Part shown: in pieces, positions 35,336 through 43,912 of the stretch
Layout of the letters: every line of letters starts with the position of its first letter
Numbering within the stretch: the stretch's first letter is position 1
Assembly: GCA_028876655.1 (NCBI GenBank)
Contig: JAGWRA010000123.1
Location: 1 to 49,323, forward strand
DNA: 49,323 nucleotides
Reading direction: 5' to 3'
Origin: Acidobacteriota bacterium
GTDB taxonomy: Bacteria; Acidobacteriota; Vicinamibacteria; Vicinamibacterales; CAVVIG01
Program-made: the position numbers and the translations under genes
Notes under the pieces: generated by a model
Told to the model about the DNA's origin: nothing
Database searches by the model: none
The model's input: the letters and a program-made list of their open reading frames with translations, nothing else

Positions 35336-35340
35336 CGCGG

Positions 35341-35349
35341 AGTATAGCA
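35341..35349 (-). promoter_or_regulatory. Extended -10 promoter of the B12 operon
   Basis: Minus-strand TGCTATACT (TATACT with TGC extension) lies just upstream of the riboswitch start. No clear -35 seen. Confidence 0.5.
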
Positions 35350-35454
35350 TGCGGGATCGGCCCGGCCGGCGGGGCAGCCGGGCGCGGCGGGCGGAGCGGG
35401 CGCGGAAGCGGGGTGGACGGGACGGTTTCGCGGACGTCACGGGGCGGGTGGCTG

Positions 35455-35463
35455 TGCTATACT
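35455..35463 (+). promoter_or_regulatory. Extended -10 promoter candidate upstream of nadA
   Basis: TGCTATACT on the plus strand, about 115 bases before the nadA ATG. TTGACA at 35519-35524 is another possible -35 closer to the gene, without a good -10 at 17 bases. Confidence 0.4.
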
Positions 35464-35575
35464 CGAACACGGTCAAACTCCATCTGGCGATAGCGTGCGC
35501 CGGAAGGCGTGATGGGGTTTGACATTTTCGTGTCTCGACTTTGAGAAAATTTTCACAAGCGACGCAAGCTGCCTC

Positions 35576-36703
35576 ATGCATCTTCCGCTGCTCACTGAGT
35601 TCGAGAAAGCGCACCTGTCGGAGCGCCAGCCGCTGCCCGAGCGGTACCGCGGGCTGAGCGACGAGGAGCTCGACGGCCGCATTGCGGCTGCCCGTGCCGC
35701 CCTCGGCCGCCGCGTCGTCATCCTCGGCCACCACTACCAGCGCGACGAGGTCATCAAGTTCGCCGACTACACCGGCGACTCGTACAAGCTGGCCCGGCAG
35801 ATCGCCGAGCGGCCCGAGGCCGAGACGATCGTCTTCTGCGGCGTCCACTTCATGGCGGAGAGCGCCGACGTCCTGCGCGCCGAGCACCAGCAGGTGATCC
35901 TGCCGGACCTGGCGGCGGGCTGCTCGATGGCCGACATGGTGGCGCCCGATCAGATCGAGCTGTGCTGGACCGAGCTCGCGCAGATGGGCATCAGCGACGT
36001 GCTGCCCATCACCTACATCAACTCGGCGGCGGCCATCAAGGCGTTCTGCGGCGAGCACGGCGGCCTGGTCTGCACCTCGTCGAACGCGAAGGGGGCGATG
36101 CGGTGGGCCTGGGAACGGGCCGGCAAGATCCTGTTCGTCCCCGACCAGCACCTCGGCCGCAACGTGGCGTATCAGCTCGGTGTGCCGCTCGACGAGATGG
36201 TCGTGTGGGACCCGAACGAGATCTGGGGCGGGCTCGAGCCCGACGAGGTGCGGCGCGCCCGCATCATCCTGTGGAAGGGGCACTGCTCGGTCCACACGCG
36301 CTTCACGCCCCGCCAGATCGCGCAGGTGCGCGCCCAGCACCCCGGCGTGCGCGTCATCGTCCATCCCGAAGTGCCGTGGGAGGTCGTCCAGGCGGCCGAC
36401 GCCTGCGGCTCGACCGAATTCATCATCCGCGAGGTGTCGCAGAGTCCGGTCGGCTCGGTGTGGGCCGTCGGCACGGAAGTCCACCTCGTGAACCGGCTCG
36501 CGCGCCAGCTCGAGCCGGATCGGACGGTGCTCTCGCTCGACCAGTTCGGCTGCCTCTGCTCGACGATGTTCCGCGTCTCGCCGAACCACCTGCTGTGGGT
36601 GCTCGAGGGGCTGCTCGACGGGGAGGTCCACAACCGGATCGTCGTCCCCGCGGAGCAGAAGGCCTGGACGCGCGTCGCCCTCGAGCGGATGCTGGCGATT
36701 TAG
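35576..36703 (+). CDS. nadA: Quinolinate synthase
   Basis: NadA condenses iminoaspartate with dihydroxyacetone phosphate to quinolinate in NAD synthesis, using a [4Fe-4S] cluster. ATG 35576 (MHLPLLTEFE) gives 375 residues; TTG 35519 in the track overlaps a TTGACA element. Signatures: VVILGHHYQRDEVIKFADYTGDS, IVFCGVHFMAESADVL, GLVCTSSNA and DQFGCLCSTMFRVSP, which hold the three ligand cysteines. nadB and nadC are not in the window. Confidence 0.94.
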   Translation: MHLPLLTEFEKAHLSERQPLPERYRGLSDEELDGRIAAARAALGRRVVILGHHYQRDEVIKFADYTGDSYKLARQIAERPEAETIVFCGVHFMAESADVLRAEHQQVILPDLAAGCSMADMVAPDQIELCWTELAQMGISDVLPITYINSAAAIKAFCGEHGGLVCTSSNAKGAMRWAWERAGKILFVPDQHLGRNVAYQLGVPLDEMVVWDPNEIWGGLEPDEVRRARIILWKGHCSVHTRFTPRQIAQVRAQHPGVRVIVHPEVPWEVVQAADACGSTEFIIREVSQSPVGSVWAVGTEVHLVNRLARQLEPDRTVLSLDQFGCLCSTMFRVSPNHLLWVLEGLLDGEVHNRIVVPAEQKAWTRVALERMLAI

Positions 36704-36814
36704 GGACGTCGGCACTACCCCCGCAATACCACCGGATGGCCGGCGTGCGCTTGCCGCGAGCCGCCGTCCGGAAGTACGATCGACAGGTTGCAATCAACGA
36801 GAGGAGGGTCGTTC

Positions 36815-37420
<606 letters not shown>

Positions 37421-37437
37421 CGCCGCGCAGGCACTGA

Positions 37438-37477
37438 GGAATGAGGAATGAGGAGTCTGTCACTCATTCCTCATTCC
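37438..37477. terminator. 15-bp hairpin between convergent sodA and moeA
   Basis: GGAATGAGGAATGAG pairs perfectly with CTCATTCCTCATTCC across a 10-base loop. It lies between two convergent genes, so it may end both transcripts. Its arms are themselves period-7 repeats (GGAATGA units). Confidence 0.6.
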
Positions 37478-37516
37478 GACTCAAAACCGTAGCCCGAAGC
37501 CCGTGGCCCGCCAGCG

Positions 37517-38740
37517 TCAGAACAGCTTCACCTCCACCACCTCTCCCGCCTCGACCACTTCCACCTCGGCCGCAATCTCGATGTAGCCGTCCGCACGCGA
37601 CATGCTCGTGATGTCGCCCGACGCCTTGAACGCCGGCTCGGCCTTGCCGTCGGCCAGCCGCACGGTGAAGAACTGGTAGCGGCCCGGCACCGACGCGATC
37701 CGCCGCGCCAGCGGCACCTGCACGATTGTCGGCCGGTGCGGCGGGAGCCGTGCCAGGCGCCGCAGGAAGGGGACGAGCAGCACGTAACCGTTCGACAGGC
37801 AGGAGGTCGGATAACCGGGCATGCCGAAGATCGGCTTGCCGCCGACCAGCCCGAACGCGGTCGGCTTGCCGGGCTTCACGGCGATGCCGTGGAAGATGAC
37901 GTCGCCGGTCGCCTTGATGGCGTCGAGGATGAGGTCGCGCTCGCCGACCGAGCTGCCGCCCGAGAAGACGACGATGTCTTCCTGCAGGCAGCGGTCGAGG
38001 GCGGTGAGGAGATCCTCGAGCGTGTCCTTCGCCGTGTGGTACGCGACGGGGACGCCGCCGTGCGCCGCGACGATCGTGGAAAGGGTGTAGCGGTTGACGT
38101 CGTAGATCTGGCCCGGCGCGAGCGACCGGCCCGGCTCGACGATCTCGTTGCCGGTCGAGAGGATGGCGACGCGGGGCCGGTCGAAGACCTCGACCTCGCG
38201 GGCGCCGACGGCAGCGAGCGCGCCGACGCGGCTCGGGTGCAGGAAGTCGCCGTGGCTCACGACCACCTGGCCGGCGGTCAGGTCGGCACCGCGGCGGCCG
38301 ATGTTCTGGCCCGCGTGGGCCGGCACGAAGATCTGGACGCCGCCGGCGTCGTCGCGGTCCGTCTCCTCGACCATGACGACGGCGTCGGCGCCGTCCGGCA
38401 TCGGCGCGCCGGTGGCGATCTCGACGCAGTGGCCGTGCGAGACGCGGACCGACGGCATCTGGCCGGTGAAGACCGTCTCGGTGCGGAGCAGGCGCTTCGG
38501 GGTCTCCCGGGAGGCGCCGGCCGTGTCGGCGGCGAGGACGGCGTAGCCGTCCATCGCGGCGCGGTCGAAGGGAGGGACGTCGGCCGGCGCGGTGACGTCG
38601 CGGGCGGCCACGCGGCCGCCGGCTTCGTCGAGCGGCACGCGCAGGCTCCGTTCGATCGGCACGACGGCTGCGTCGAGCTTCGCGCGCGCCTCGCCGAGGG
38701 AGATGATGTGGTCGAGCGGCTGCATCTGAGACCGAGTCAT
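37517..38740 (-). CDS. moeA: Molybdopterin molybdenumtransferase
   Basis: 407 residues from ATG 38740, which has GGAGG 8 bases upstream (minus strand); the track start is 7 codons earlier. MoeA inserts molybdate into molybdopterin-AMP. Motifs: DVPPFDRAAMDGYAV, EIATGAPMPDGADAVVMVEE, ILSTGNEIVEPG, FSGGSSVGERD, VKPGKPTAFG and GMPGYPTSCLS. moaB follows in the same direction upstream, suggesting joint cofactor synthesis. Confidence 0.94.
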   Translation of the reverse strand: MTRSQMQPLDHIISLGEARAKLDAAVVPIERSLRVPLDEAGGRVAARDVTAPADVPPFDRAAMDGYAVLAADTAGASRETPKRLLRTETVFTGQMPSVRVSHGHCVEIATGAPMPDGADAVVMVEETDRDDAGGVQIFVPAHAGQNIGRRGADLTAGQVVVSHGDFLHPSRVGALAAVGAREVEVFDRPRVAILSTGNEIVEPGRSLAPGQIYDVNRYTLSTIVAAHGGVPVAYHTAKDTLEDLLTALDRCLQEDIVVFSGGSSVGERDLILDAIKATGDVIFHGIAVKPGKPTAFGLVGGKPIFGMPGYPTSCLSNGYVLLVPFLRRLARLPPHRPTIVQVPLARRIASVPGRYQFFTVRLADGKAEPAFKASGDITSMSRADGYIEIAAEVEVVEAGEVVEVKLF

Positions 38741-38926
38741 TGTTTGTCCTCCGCTCGGCATAGCCTTCGGCGAAGTTCTCGCCTCACGCGGCTCGCGCCG
38801 TGGCGTCGCTTGAATGGCGGGGACCCCTGCACCCCGCCAAGCTCGCTTCGTTACGCTCGCGCTTCGTCGCTCGCTCCACTACGCTCGCCCGCATCCCTGG
38901 TGCGATGTGAGACAGGGTATGTGCTG
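38741..38926. repeat. Intergenic hairpin and 14-bp tandem repeat
   Basis: TGGCGGGG (38815-38822) pairs with CCCCGCCA (38832-38839). It is followed by four 14-base units starting GCTCGC at 38841, 38855, 38869 and 38883. There is no coding evidence. The unit length is a multiple of the 7-base periodicity seen in other gaps. Confidence 0.7.
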
Positions 38927-39475
38927 TCAGCGCGAGACCTCCCGCACCATGTGTGCAAGCTCGGGGAGGATCAATTTGGTCATGGCCAGGCGGACGGCGT
39001 GTTCCGAGCCGGGGAGTGCGATCAGGATCCGGTTGCCGGCCGCGCCGGCGAAGGCCCGGCTCATCATCGCGGCGGCGCCGATCTCCTGGTAGCTGAGCAT
39101 CCGGAACAGTTCGCCGAAGCCGTCGAGCCGCTTGGTCACCAGCGAGACCAGGGCTTCGTAGGTGCTGTCGCGCGACGTGATGCCGGTGCCGCCGGTCGTG
39201 ATGACCACCTGCACGCCGGGTGCGGCAAGCTGCGCCTCGACCGTCCGCCGGACGTCGGCCGGCTCGTCGCGGACCAGGGCGCGGCCGGTGACACGGTGGC
39301 CGTGCGCCTCGAGGCGCTCGACGATGGCCCGGCCGCCGGTGTCGGTGGCTTCCGTGCGGGTGTCGCTGATCGTCAGGACGAAGCAGGCGACGCTCGCGGG
39401 GGCCGTGGCCCGGTGTTCGACGTGGGCCGCGCGAGGCCCCGGGGCCTGAGGCGTGGGGCCGGTGGAGTCGCCCAT
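38927..39475 (-). CDS. moaB: Molybdenum cofactor biosynthesis protein, MoaB/Mog family
   Basis: 182 residues with an Ala/Pro-rich leader of ~28 residues, then the MoaB/MogA fold: FVLTISDTRTEATDTGGRAI, VQVVITTGGTGITSRDSTYEAL, ILIALPGSEHAVRLAM. Family members adenylylate molybdopterin (MogA) or bind it (MoaB); the exact role is not decided by sequence. It is read before moeA in the same direction, across a 186-base repeat-bearing gap. Confidence 0.9.
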   Translation of the reverse strand: MGDSTGPTPQAPGPRAAHVEHRATAPASVACFVLTISDTRTEATDTGGRAIVERLEAHGHRVTGRALVRDEPADVRRTVEAQLAAPGVQVVITTGGTGITSRDSTYEALVSLVTKRLDGFGELFRMLSYQEIGAAAMMSRAFAGAAGNRILIALPGSEHAVRLAMTKLILPELAHMVREVSR

Positions 39476-39550
39476 GAGTCGATTATATGGGGGGAACGCG
39501 GCCGGCGGTGGACGGGCGGCGGGGGAGTGGTGGCGGAGGGAACGGCCGTG

Positions 39551-39590
39551 ATAGAATCGGTGTTTGCGGTGGCCCGGGAACGGGCCACCG
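39551..39590 (+). promoter_or_regulatory. tRNA-Arg promoter -10 and leader hairpin
   Basis: TGATAGAAT (TAGAAT at 39552-39557 with TG extension) precedes a perfect 10-bp hairpin, CGGTGGCCCG-GGAA-CGGGCCACCG (39567-39590), ending 13 bases before the tRNA. Confidence 0.6.
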
Positions 39591-39603
39591 ACACCGACCT
39601 CAC

Positions 39604-39680
39604 GCGCCCTTAGCTCAGTTGGATAGAGCGTCTGGCTACGAACCAGGAGGTCGCAGGTTCGAGTCCTGCAGGGCGCGCCA
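39604..39680 (+). tRNA. tRNA-Arg (anticodon ACG)
   Basis: 77-base cloverleaf with encoded CCA. Acceptor GCGCCCT/AGGGCGC, D arm GCTC-AGTTGGATA-GAGC, anticodon stem TCTGG/CCAGG with loop CTACGAA (anticodon ACG), T arm GCAGG-TTCGAGT-CCTGC. The 3' end adjoins the integrase gene, a usual attachment site. Confidence 0.97.
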
Positions 39681-39686
39681 TTCCTT

Positions 39687-40841
39687 TCAACGACTTAGCG
39701 CACCCGCCTCGTCTGGCTGGTGAACAATAGTGAACAATTCCCTCCCGACTTTCTCGGCCGCCGCGCGCACCGACCCATCGAGCACCTGCGTGTAGACGTT
39801 CAACGTCGTGTCGACGTTGGTGTGCCCCATCAGTTGCGCGACGATCTTGGCGGGCACCCCCTTGTCATGGGACCAGGACGAATAGGTGCGGCGGAACGTG
39901 AGCCAGGTGGCGTGCGGCATCTGCAGCCGCTCGCAGGCGGGAAAGACCACCCGACGCAACACGTTGTTCGGCGACAGGACTGTCGCCGACCGCGTCGAAA
40001 ACACCAACGCATCGGCGTCGGTCGTCGCGGCCCGTCGCTTCCATTCCGCGAGCAACGTCAGAGCGCTCTTCGAGAGGGGCACCTGACGCAAGCTGGCTCG
40101 CGTCTTCGGTGTATCGAATTTGCCATCGTACACGGCTTCTCGCACCGTCAGCGTTCGTGTGCGCTCATCGATATCCCGCCAGCGGAGCGCGAACAGCTCG
40201 CCACGCCGCAGGCCAGACAGGATCGCCAGCCCGACGACGGCACGGCCCAGTGGCGGCAGCGCCGTCAGCAGTTCCGCCGCTTGCGCCCGGGTCAGCGCCC
40301 ATTTCGGCCGCACCGTCGTGAGTTTCGGCAATTCCACGCCGCGCGCCGGATTGTCCTGTAGATGCCCCCACTTCACCGCCGTTCGAAGAACCGCGCTCAG
40401 CACATCGTGAATGTGGTCGATGGACTTGGGCGCGTACCCTTCCCGCGTAAGGTGAGCGATGTACACCTGGATCTCCTGTCGCGAGATCTCCGACACCGCC
40501 CTGTCGCCGAACCGCGGCAACAGGTGCTTCTTGAGCATGAACCGCCGATGCTTTTGTGTCGAGTGCTTGTACATGGGCAGAACCGATGCCTGCCATTCGT
40601 TTGCTAACGTGCGAAATGACACCCGCGATCGCGTCGGTCTCTTGCTTCCCGACGCTGCAGCGATCTTGCCGATCAGCACGTCGAGCGCCTCTTGGCGTGA
40701 GACCGCTCCGAGCGCCTCGTAGCGTAGCGCCTTCCTTACCGCACCATCGGGAGCGATCTCCAGCTCCCGCCAGCGGATCGCCCACCCCCTTCCTCGCCGG
40801 AGCAAACAACCGCTGCCGTACTGCCGCTTTTTCCGAGCCAT
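39687..40841 (-). CDS. Phage-type tyrosine recombinase (integrase)
   Basis: Starting at ATG 40841 (MARKKRQYGSG) gives 384 residues; ATG 40895 or 40922 would add leader codons. A SAM-like core-binding domain (~90-180) precedes the catalytic domain with SGLRRGELFALRW (Arg), TWLTFRRTYSSW (second Arg; the usual HxxR is altered) and LMGHTNVDTTLNVYTQ (His and Tyr nucleophile). It ends 7 bases from the tRNA-Arg 3' end. Together these mark one end of an integrated element. Confidence 0.93.
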   Translation of the reverse strand: MARKKRQYGSGCLLRRGRGWAIRWRELEIAPDGAVRKALRYEALGAVSRQEALDVLIGKIAAASGSKRPTRSRVSFRTLANEWQASVLPMYKHSTQKHRRFMLKKHLLPRFGDRAVSEISRQEIQVYIAHLTREGYAPKSIDHIHDVLSAVLRTAVKWGHLQDNPARGVELPKLTTVRPKWALTRAQAAELLTALPPLGRAVVGLAILSGLRRGELFALRWRDIDERTRTLTVREAVYDGKFDTPKTRASLRQVPLSKSALTLLAEWKRRAATTDADALVFSTRSATVLSPNNVLRRVVFPACERLQMPHATWLTFRRTYSSWSHDKGVPAKIVAQLMGHTNVDTTLNVYTQVLDGSVRAAAEKVGRELFTIVHQPDEAGALSR

Positions 40842-40918
40842 ACGAGAGATACCCTTTCTTCTCGTTGGCTCTTCGTGGTCTAGCTCAATCGCCATTGTAG
40901 CTCGCGCTGGTAACGGGC

Positions 40919-41194
40919 TCATGGGGTTCTGGATTCTCTGGCGAGAAACGCACGAACGGCACGCGGGTCGAAACGCACGTACTTACCGAGCTTGATGTGG
41001 GGCAGATACTCGGGCCGGTGTCGGCCCCTGATCCGGGTATGTTCGTAGACCCAGCTCTTGCTGACCTTGAGCCACGCCGCGACCTCGTCAACGGTGAGGA
41101 GCTCTTCCAGTTGACCGATGCTGCCGTCGGCGGGCCCGCGGCTCGGGGTTACGGGAGCGAAGCTTGTTGTGGGCCGGATGTCGCTGATTGTCAC
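40919..41194 (-). CDS. Helix-turn-helix excisionase-like protein
   Basis: Starting at GTG 41194 gives 91 residues; the track's 211-residue frame adds an N-terminal part derived from a repeat. The domain LLTVDEVAAWLKVSKSWVYEHTR is an excisionase/MerR-like winged HTH, followed by LPHIKLGKYVRFDPRAVRAFL. Such a protein next to an integrase usually controls excision. The start is uncertain; a frame this short in GC-rich DNA gives moderate confidence. Confidence 0.7.
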   Translation of the reverse strand: MTISDIRPTTSFAPVTPSRGPADGSIGQLEELLTVDEVAAWLKVSKSWVYEHTRIRGRHRPEYLPHIKLGKYVRFDPRAVRAFLARESRTP

Positions 41195-41406
41195 TGAACA
41201 CCTCGATTGCCAAAATTTGCTCGCATTGGGGTTCAAGACGATTGCGCCGGTGGTTCCGGACGCCACGGAAGTGGCCTCGCACTCATACTTTTTGTACCGA
41301 GGGAGGGCGAGTTCGTGAATCCACTCCTGCGCGTTCGCGTCGGCGATCGGCTCCAGGATGGACGTGTGAGCCGTGGTTGACCTCCCGCATGCGACGATCC
41401 CCGCCG

Positions 41407-41505
41407 CTCCGACAAGAGCCCGAAGGAGGAAGGGCGCAGGGCGGGTCAAGGCCGCGCCAGCGGCGAGCGGAGCGAACGAAGCCTTGACGCGCCTGAGCCC
41501 TTCCA
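41407..41505 (-). repeat. ~100-bp inverted-repeat copy A
   Basis: Reverse complement matches 42303-42405 at roughly 80% by eye. It contains its own inverted ends GTCAAGGC and GCCTTGAC, enclosing ~28 bases. Confidence 0.7.
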
Positions 41506-42302
41506 CAGACTTCTCCTGGCGGAGCGGCGAGTGCCGAATCCCGAGTCGCGCCATTTCGAGACTCCTGGCCTGCGCAGCATCGGGGTGAGCGGTCGGAGCG
41601 CTGAGGTGTCCCGGAACCCTTCGTCGTTCAGGGAGCCGTGGCGTCCTCCATTGCCCACGATGAGGAGATCGCGCGCACGCATGCCGTCACGCCGCGCGAG
41701 GACCACGCCGCCAGTCACCGGCGTGAGCCGGCGCGGCGGGGCGATGCGATGTGATGAAAAGGCCGTGTGAGGATGTGCCCACAGGGCAGGAAAGCCAGGG
41801 TCAGTGGACCGTGGCGAGAAGGCAACCGGCGGCGCGGTCGCGCGCGTGAGAGGCCCGACCTGCCAAAGGGGTGCGTTGACTGAGTTGCATCAGTCTCCGC
41901 ACGTATCCCTAACGGGTGCCGTTCACGTGGACCTGAGCAACCCGTGATTGATCGCGCTGGAGGCGATGGCGGGCCGCTTCGCAGGGCGCGTGAAACGCGG
42001 GCGTACCGTTGGTCGGGCGGGCGCGAGATCCATTCCCGGTGAGCCGTCTGCGCGCTGACAGTCGACACACTTAGCCCCCGTCATTGGTGGCTCCGTGCGA
42101 CGTGCCCTGAGGGCGACGGGTTGGAACGAGGCTCCACGGCGGGCGACGCGGAGGGGTGGTCAGGACGACCACGGCGAAGACACCTCCAAAATAGGCCTGT
42201 TGACCCGGACTGTCAAATAGAGAATATGGCCGGGCAGAAGCCATGCTCCCAAGCGAGCGATGTTTCCTGTTCCGCCTGCTCCCTTGGAACCATCCTGCGG
42301 AC

Positions 42303-42405
42303 GTGCTCGGACGCGTCAAGGCGTCGTTCGCGTGGCTCACCGCTGACGCGGCCGTGACCCGCCCTGCGCCCTTCCTCTCTCAGGCGATTGCCGGAGCGGC
42401 GAACA
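42303..42405 (+). repeat. ~100-bp inverted-repeat copy B
   Basis: Partner of 41407-41505. GTCAAGGC and GCCGTGAC frame the centre, with TGACCCGCCCTGCGCCCTTC identical to copy A. Confidence 0.7.
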
Positions 42406-42866
42406 ATGGTGAAATCGGCGCTCAAGCTTGCCTTCGGGTGAGCAAGGGCCGTCCACGGAACATCCAGGACAATGACGTCCAGCGCAAACGTCGCAATGAT
42501 CGCGGTTCCGCGCGACTTCACGGCTCGTTCGGCGTCGCCCCGTTCCTCAGTCGAAGCGCGCCCAAATCGTCGGCGGCAGGTCCCGGAAAATCTGCGGCCT
42601 TGCGATTCCCAGGCGCCGAGAGTCCGAGTTGACTTCCCCCGCATCCGGCGCGTAGAGTGGAAGACCAGTGATGTTTACGGACTCGCTCAACCTCCGCGCC
42701 ACGCGTCTGCCGGTCGGTACGACCGGGATGGCGATGTGTCGCTGTTGTTGTTGGCGGCGAGCGAGCCTGTTGGGTGTTGATGTGTAGCTGAATCGTCTTC
42801 TTACAATCCGACACCGATCCACGGCCGCTCGCGCACCTGCCCGGGCGGCCGTTGCTGTTTCTGCGT

Positions 42867-42898
42867 AAAGGCCGTCTGAGTGCCGGGCGGCCTTTTTT
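42867..42898 (+). terminator. Rho-independent terminator with T6 tract
   Basis: AAAGGCCG pairs with CGGCCTTT over a 13-base loop, followed by TTTTTT. An earlier 8-bp hairpin (ACGGCCGC/GCGGCCGT, ~42821-42852) precedes it. It sits 55 bases before the ATP-grasp ATG, so it may be a leader attenuator or the end of a small RNA. Confidence 0.7.
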
Positions 42899-42952
42899 GT
42901 TGTCCCGCGCCGGGAGGTTCCGCGCGGACCAGCGCGCCAGGAGCAGCACAGG

Positions 42953-43912
42953 ATGACCGCACGTTCGCGTCCCATCGGCATCTATTACGAACACCCCGAC
43001 TGGTTCAAGCCGCTCTTCGCCGAGCTGGATCGCCGCGGTATGCCCTACGTCCGCGTGGACGCCCGCGCGCATCGCTACGAGGTCGCCGATCGCGACCGGG
43101 ATTTCGGGCTCGTGTTCAACCGGATGAGCCCGTCGGCGTATCTCCGCGGTCACGGTCACGGCATCTTCTACACGCTCAACTATCTCGAGCACCTCGAACG
43201 GATCGGCACGCGGGTCGTCAACGGCCGCCACGCGTTCACGGTCGAGACCTCCAAGGCCCGGCAACTCGAACTGCTCGAGTCGCTCGGGCTGCCGTATCCC
43301 CGGGCGCACATCATCAACCACGCGCGTCAGGCCCCCGAGGCGGCGCGGACGCTCCGCTTCCCGGTGGTCGTCAAGGCGAACATCGGCGGCAGCGGCGCGG
43401 GCATCGTCCGCTACGACTCGCTGGCGGCGCTCGACCAGGCAGTCGCAGACGACGAGATCGATCTGGGGATCGACCAGACCGCGCTCGTCCAGGAGTTCGT
43501 GTCCGCCCGGGGCGGCCACATCACGCGCGTGGAGGTGCTGGGCGGCCGTTACCTCTACGCGATCAACGTCTACAGCAGCGGTGAAAGCTTCAATCTCTGC
43601 CCGGCGGACATCTGCCAGACCATCGGCGGAGTGGAGCTGGCGCGCGGCGCCTGTCCGGTGGACGCGCCGAAGAATGGCATGCGCGTGGAGGGCTACGTGC
43701 CGCCGGGCGAGGTGATCGCGGCCGTGGAGCGGATCATGGCAGCGGCGCAGATCGACGTCGGCGGCGTCGAGTACATGGTCGACGACCGCGACGGCCGCCT
43801 GCTGTATTACGACATCAATGCCTTGTCGAATTTCGTCGCCGACGGCCCGCGCGTCGTCGGATTCGATCCCTTCGTGAAGCTGGTGGATTATCTGGAACAG
43901 GAGTGGGCGTGA
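42953..43912 (+). CDS. ATP-grasp ligase, RimK-like
   Basis: A 319-residue ATP-grasp protein: FPVVVKANIGGSGAGIVRY (ATP-binding lysine and glycine loop), ALVQEFV, and metal residues in YYDINALSNFVADGPRVVGFDPF. RimK relatives add amino acids to peptides or small molecules; the substrate cannot be stated. The start lies behind GGAGCAGCACAGG. It ends with TGATG into the flavin oxidoreductase, so the two are translationally coupled. Confidence 0.88.
   Translation: MTARSRPIGIYYEHPDWFKPLFAELDRRGMPYVRVDARAHRYEVADRDRDFGLVFNRMSPSAYLRGHGHGIFYTLNYLEHLERIGTRVVNGRHAFTVETSKARQLELLESLGLPYPRAHIINHARQAPEAARTLRFPVVVKANIGGSGAGIVRYDSLAALDQAVADDEIDLGIDQTALVQEFVSARGGHITRVEVLGGRYLYAINVYSSGESFNLCPADICQTIGGVELARGACPVDAPKNGMRVEGYVPPGEVIAAVERIMAAAQIDVGGVEYMVDDRDGRLLYYDINALSNFVADGPRVVGFDPFVKLVDYLEQEWA

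Larger units (their letters stand above)
41195..42866. other. Gene-poor remnant of the tRNA-Arg element
   Basis: About 1.7 kb without a recognisable gene. Frames here (41446, 42213, 42243 and others) show no known motifs and overlap on both strands. It contains a ~100-bp inverted repeat pair. The region is plausibly decayed cargo. Confidence 0.6.

Noticed and set aside
41979-41988. GCAGGGCGCG match to the tRNA-Arg 3' end as the distal attachment site
   Set aside because: Only 10 GC-rich bases match; a chance match in this composition is not unlikely.
41407-42405. Inverted repeats as integron attC sites
   Set aside because: No GTTRRRY/RYYYAAC ends, and the recombinase is not IntI-like.
42213-42644. 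Genes in the 41.2-42.9 kb stretch (42213..42644 minus, 42243..42632 plus and others)
   Set aside because: They overlap on opposite strands, have no motifs or ribosome binding sites, and partly translate the inverted repeat.
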